Shown piece by piece: positions 60,474 through 64,000 of a DNA stretch of 64,000 nt. The position numbers were made by a program, and so were the translations under genes. Position 1 is the stretch's first letter, and the number at the start of each line of letters is the position of its first letter. The notes below the pieces were generated by a model. The model did no database searches. It saw nothing but the letters and a program-made list of their open reading frames with translations, and had not been told where the DNA came from. Source of the stretch: an uncultured Roseibium sp. (GTDB taxonomy: Bacteria; Pseudomonadota; Alphaproteobacteria; Rhizobiales; Stappiaceae); assembly GCF_963669205.1 (NCBI RefSeq), contig NZ_OY769915.1, positions 1,276,001 through 1,340,000 on the forward strand. The letters run 5' to 3'.

Positions 60474-62075
60474 ATGGGCCGGACGGGGACCATCTTTGTA
60501 GCAATATGCATGGCCATTATCGCACTGTCGTCCGCGACGGTGCTGATATTCCAGTTCGGACGGCCATTCGGCGAAGCCGTGTCCCTGTCGCTTGCTCTCA
60601 TGTGCACGATGATCCTGATCCACCTGTTGGTCGGCCGGGCCCGTGATCGCGGAGCGGTGAGCGAAGCGGTTGATCGCCTCGAGGACCGGATGGCCGATCT
60701 GGACGAGGATGTCGGCAACCTGGAGGGGCGCTTGACCGGCATGGAACACACCATGCCCCGCAAAACGCGCGCCGAAATGGACCCTCTCTTTGCGGAAGTG
60801 GAGGTTCTGGGAACTCTGGTGAAGCAGATGGCTGAGGCCATGTCGGATCTCGAAACCAGGGTCGAAGACCAGCAGGCGCTGGCGCCACCGCCTCCGGCAC
60901 CGTCCTTGCCGCACTATCCTCAATCCCAGCCGGACATGCACGCCCAGGCATACACGCGGCCCCCGGACTTTTCAGCTCCGCCGCACGCCGCCGCCCCGCC
61001 AGCCGCCGCCGCACCGTATCCGGGGCAGCAACAGGCCCCTGGCCAGACGCCGGCCATGCCTGCCGAACCGCCGCACTGGCATAACGGTCAGATGCAGGCC
61101 CGTGAAAGTGCCGCGCAGGCGGACATGGACGCCTGGGACCGCAAGTACGGGGTTGCCCCGGCCGCTGCGGCCGGACCTGCGCCTGTCTCGTTTGGAGCCG
61201 GTTCGGCGCCGGGACGCGAGGCTGGTCCCGATGACGATTTCCCGTTCGCTGACACCGGTCCGCCCGCTGCCGATCAGCCGAAACCGAACCTGGCAATGCG
61301 GGAGTTGATCACCTCCGCTCTCAATGCCAATCGTGTCGAACTTTTCCTGCAGCCGATCGTGACCCTGCCCCAGAGGCAGGTGAAATATTACGAGGCCTTC
61401 ACCAGGTTGCGCGACACCGAGGGCAATGCGGTCGAGGCAAGCGTGTTTCTTCCCGAAGCCGTTCTTTCCGGGCAAATCGCGCGCATCGACAGCCTGCTTC
61501 TGCAGCGGTCGCTGCAGGTGATCAAGCGGCTGACGTCACGCAATCGGAACGCGGTCCTGTTTTGCAACATCTCTTCGGCGTCCCTGATTGATGACGCCTT
61601 TTTCCCGAGCTTCCTTGAATTCGTCCAGTCCAACCGGGCCTATGCCGACGTGCTCGTGTTCGAGTTTTCCCAGACCGACGTCGCCGCAATGGGTGGCATC
61701 GAACTTGAAAGCCTGAATGCGCTCTACGAAGCCGGCTTCCGGTTTTCCATAGATCGTATCAGCGACATGAAAATGGATTTCAACTCGCTCGCGGGCCGGG
61801 GCTTCAAATTCGCCAAGTTACATGGCGACTATCTGATCGGCAGACGCGAAGCCAACCACGGTCACATTCATCCGTCGGATTTCGGCGATCTGTTGCATCG
61901 CTACGGAATGGAACTGATCACCGATCACGTGGAGACAGAGTCCCAGGTCCTGGAACTGCTCGACTATGACGTGAAGTTTGCCCAGGGCAACCTGTTCTCT
62001 CCGCCGCGCCCGGTCAGGGCCGAAGTCCTGCAAGGCACGGCGGCACCGGGCCCGGCGCGAACGGCGGCCGGGTAA
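60474..62075 (+). CDS. Membrane protein with degenerate EAL domain
   Basis: A 533-residue protein. Two membrane segments (about 5-27 and 35-55) are followed by a coiled coil (about 60-135) and a proline/alanine/glutamine-rich linker (about 140-265). The C-terminal EAL-type domain spans about 275-515, but catalytic motifs are changed: EAL reads EAF, DDFG reads DRIS (one acid retained), KID reads KLH, and EGVE reads DHVE. It probably binds c-di-GMP or another signal instead of hydrolysing it. NISSAS and FEFSQTD keep structural positions. Confidence 0.85.
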   Translation: MGRTGTIFVAICMAIIALSSATVLIFQFGRPFGEAVSLSLALMCTMILIHLLVGRARDRGAVSEAVDRLEDRMADLDEDVGNLEGRLTGMEHTMPRKTRAEMDPLFAEVEVLGTLVKQMAEAMSDLETRVEDQQALAPPPPAPSLPHYPQSQPDMHAQAYTRPPDFSAPPHAAAPPAAAAPYPGQQQAPGQTPAMPAEPPHWHNGQMQARESAAQADMDAWDRKYGVAPAAAAGPAPVSFGAGSAPGREAGPDDDFPFADTGPPAADQPKPNLAMRELITSALNANRVELFLQPIVTLPQRQVKYYEAFTRLRDTEGNAVEASVFLPEAVLSGQIARIDSLLLQRSLQVIKRLTSRNRNAVLFCNISSASLIDDAFFPSFLEFVQSNRAYADVLVFEFSQTDVAAMGGIELESLNALYEAGFRFSIDRISDMKMDFNSLAGRGFKFAKLHGDYLIGRREANHGHIHPSDFGDLLHRYGMELITDHVETESQVLELLDYDVKFAQGNLFSPPRPVRAEVLQGTAAPGPARTAAG

Positions 62076-62089
62076 ACCCCGAAGCCACT

Positions 62090-62336
62090 AGCGTACATGA
62101 AGTCAGTTTGGTTTGGATCGTTTTGACCAGCTGCGAGGAGCGAAAGCGCAGGAAATGTGGTTCATTTTCAAGCCTTTCGCGACGTGGCAGATGGTCAAAA
62201 CGGCCAAATCCGAAGGACGGCAAAATGGCTTCACCTCGCAGCGTCATCGCGCTTGACCGGGCATAAAGCCCGCTCTGCACACGCTTCCTCGCGAGGTTTT
62301 GCCATATCTGCCGCCAAATTCGGCTTCATTTATGGG
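62090..62336. repeat. Family A repeat, copy 2 (ends degenerate)
   Basis: About 247 bp of non-coding sequence related to 13050-13317: shared GGTTCATTTTCAAGCCTTTCG, CAAATCCGAAGGAC, CTTGACCGGGCATAAAGCCC and GCCATAT. The terminal inverted repeats of copy 1 are not clear here. It occupies most of the gap 62076-62389. Confidence 0.7.
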
Positions 62337-62389
62337 GCCGTGCCCTTGGGCAGGCTGCAAAGCCTGCCTTCGCCTTGGCATTATTCAGA

Positions 62390-63715
62390 TCAGATCTGTT
62401 TGGTTCCGACCGTTACGATCGTCGGCACCTGCTCGGCGAGCAGCCGCTTGGCGACACGCTGCACATCTTCCAGCGTCACCGCTTCGATCTCGCTGTTTCG
62501 GCGGTCGAAATAGTCAATGCCGAGATCCGCATTCTGCAGGGCAACCAGCTGGCGTGCGATCTTACCAGAGGTGTCGAACCGGAGCGCGTAGGAGCCGGTG
62601 ATGAAGCGTTTTGCCGCATCCAGTTCCTCTTCCGTCGGACCGGTCGTTGCCATGCGCTTAAGCTGATCCAGCATGACATCCACCGTTTCGTCTGCGCGGT
62701 CAGACTTGGTCGCCGCCGATCCGATCAGCAGTCCCGTGTGCCGGTAGGGGGACAGAGAGGTACTTGCGCCGTAGGACAGGCCGCGTTTTTCCCGGACTTC
62801 CTGGTACATCCAGGACGTGAACGTGCCGCCGCCCAGGATGTGGTTCATGACATAGGCGGCCTGGTAGTCCGGATCGTCACGCTTCAGGCCGGGCAGGGCC
62901 ACCAGGATGGTGGTCTGCGGCACTTCGAGTTCCCGGTGCAGGTTCGAGCCGGTCTGGGGCATGAGCTCGGCCACCTGTGCAAGGTCCGAGTTTTCCGGAA
63001 GAGACGCGAAAACCGTGTCCAGCATCTGGGCGAGCGTGTCTGCATCGATGGCACCGACAACGCCGATCTTCAGATCGCGCCGCGACAGGATCTTCTCATG
63101 CTGCGCGCGCAGGTCGTCCGGGCTGAGCGCTGCCATCGTATCGACCGTACCCATCGTCGGACGGGCGTAGGGATGATCGCTGAACATGAAATCGGCAAGC
63201 TGACGTCCTGCAATCGCATTCGGGCTGCTCTCGTTGCGCCTGATCTGCGTCGTCAGCTGAACTTTCATCCGTTCGACCGGATCGTCGTCGAAACGCGGCT
63301 CGTTCACCGCCAGAGCCAGAAGCTCGGTGGCTTGCGGCAGCATCGGTTTCAGTGTGCGCAGGCTGCCGTAAAAACGGTCCCTTCCGGTACTGAAACTGAC
63401 GCTGACGGCCAGTTCTTCCAGCTTGCCCTGGAATTCCTCGGAGCTCATGTCACCGGCCCCTTCATCCAGGGAGGCGGCAAGAAGGCGCGTCAACCCCTCC
63501 TTTCCGGCGGGGTCTTGTGTCGTGCCGCCGTCAAAGGAGAAATTCAGGGCAATGATCGGGACTGTGTGATCCTCGACCAGCCAGGCTTCTATGCCTTCGG
63601 GACTGACAACCTTTTCAACCTCAACTGCGTGAGCAAGGCGGGTGAATGCCAGCAACGTGATGAACGTTGCGGCAACGAGCGACGCCGTCGCGTGAAGTAC
63701 TCTGTTTTGCATCAT
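62390..63715 (-). CDS. M16 peptidase family protein, non-catalytic type
   Basis: A 441-residue secreted or periplasmic protein with a signal peptide (about 1-30) and two M16 domains. The zinc motif HxxEH is absent: the corresponding stretch after GKEGL reads TRLLAASLDEGA. Later blocks such as GGGTFTSWMYQEVREKRGLSYG are intact. Such pseudo-subunits partner an active M16 enzyme, as in PqqL/YmxG-type pairs. The adjacent partial gene is the likely active partner. ATG 63715 starts it, 3 bases after that gene's stop. Confidence 0.86.
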   Translation of the reverse strand: MMQNRVLHATASLVAATFITLLAFTRLAHAVEVEKVVSPEGIEAWLVEDHTVPIIALNFSFDGGTTQDPAGKEGLTRLLAASLDEGAGDMSSEEFQGKLEELAVSVSFSTGRDRFYGSLRTLKPMLPQATELLALAVNEPRFDDDPVERMKVQLTTQIRRNESSPNAIAGRQLADFMFSDHPYARPTMGTVDTMAALSPDDLRAQHEKILSRRDLKIGVVGAIDADTLAQMLDTVFASLPENSDLAQVAELMPQTGSNLHRELEVPQTTILVALPGLKRDDPDYQAAYVMNHILGGGTFTSWMYQEVREKRGLSYGASTSLSPYRHTGLLIGSAATKSDRADETVDVMLDQLKRMATTGPTEEELDAAKRFITGSYALRFDTSGKIARQLVALQNADLGIDYFDRRNSEIEAVTLEDVQRVAKRLLAEQVPTIVTVGTKQI

Positions 63716-63718
63716 CTA

Positions 63719-64000
63719 TCAGGACTTGTCGTTGATATTGGTTGCACTTGTCAGGGCCGCTTCCGGCTCGGTCGGGTTTTCAAATCTGAGTTCGCCATAG
63801 ACGGGCGTGCCCTTGAGGTACTTGCGGGCAGCGTCCAAGACGTCCTGCGCCGTGATCGAACCGATCTGAGCAGGCCAGCTCTGAACGTCGGCGATGGTCT
63901 GGCCGGTCGTCAACGCGCTGCCGAACAGGCGCGCAAGGCCCGACTGGCTGTCCTGGGCATAGATCGCGCTCGCGATCATGCTGTTCTTTGCCCGCGCGAC
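63719..64000 (-). CDS. M16 peptidase, C-terminal part (cut by window edge)
   Basis: An open frame that runs off the window. The visible 93 residues are the C-terminal end of an M16 peptidase: AKNSMIASAIYAQDSQSGLA, ALTTGQTIADVQSWPAQIGS, ARKYLKGTPVYGELRFEN. The HxxEH part would lie outside the window. The ATG at 63979 is internal, not the start. It forms a two-gene operon with the non-catalytic M16 gene downstream. Confidence 0.85.
   Translation of the reverse strand, partial: VARAKNSMIASAIYAQDSQSGLARLFGSALTTGQTIADVQSWPAQIGSITAQDVLDAARKYLKGTPVYGELRFENPTEPEAALTSATNINDKS

Overview
The window is GC-rich, densely coding chromosomal DNA from an alphaproteobacterium, most likely of the order Hyphomicrobiales. 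The evidence is a plant-type glutamate-cysteine ligase next to rsmE, a hisS-hisZ-hisG operon, DUF1127, DUF2927 and DUF3422 proteins, an alphaproteobacterial CheZ-like phosphatase, and groESL under a CIRCE element. A Stappiaceae (Roseibium/Labrenzia-like) host would fit, but that is inference. I see no tRNA, rRNA, CRISPR array, transposase, integrase or prophage. The gene set is core and soft-accessory.

Layout. 1-5 kb: rsmE, a membrane class III nucleotide cyclase, gshA. 5-8.5 kb: a DUF1127 gene divergent from two tandem paralogous LysR genes, then an EamA transporter. 8.6-8.9 kb: an unusual nested inverted repeat. 9-11.6 kb: a glutamine amidotransferase and an lldR-lldD lactate operon. 11.7-13.8 kb: a DUF3422 gene, a small TIR-bounded repeat, cytochrome c. 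14-19.8 kb: a LysR gene divergent from the glycolate oxidase genes glcD-glcE-(membrane protein)-glcF. 19.8-27.5 kb: ClC antiporter, L,D-transpeptidase, DUF2927 protein, CheZ-like phosphatase, 3-methyladenine glycosylase, EamA transporter, GST, MOSC protein. 28-32 kb: a LysR gene divergent from a DUF1348 / GST / PNPOx-ferredoxin-reductase-like cluster. 32-35.7 kb: hisG, hisZ, hisS. 36-39.6 kb: GT2-GtrA, GT39 and a degenerate ChbG-like protein. 39.8-42.3 kb: a Crp-family regulator with a CRP-like site upstream, then an NsrR-like repressor divergent from a truncated-haemoglobin operon that ends in two tiny membrane-protein genes. 43-46 kb: a DevBCA-like exporter. 46.5-54.5 kb: SlyX, GST, HTTM-DUF393 protein, a phosphohistidine-phosphatase-like/NUDIX fusion, an ECF42-type sigma factor with its DGPF partner, a HCCA-isomerase-like protein and a LysE exporter. 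54.5-57 kb: groESL, with a duplicated tail and terminator. 57-64 kb: a secreted protein, a sigma54 activator, a membrane-anchored protein with a putative regulatory domain, a degenerate EAL protein and an M16 peptidase pair cut by the window edge.

Themes. Several proteins look like pseudoenzymes that keep a fold but lose catalytic residues: the ChbG-like, EAL, phosphohistidine-phosphatase-like and one M16 protein. Intergenic space holds two families of short elements with terminal inverted repeats, plus the nested palindrome at 8.6-8.9 kb. The most promising undescribed items are the NO-type operon with its two microprotein genes, the 8.6 kb nested palindrome, and the glycan locus with the ligand-less ChbG homologue.
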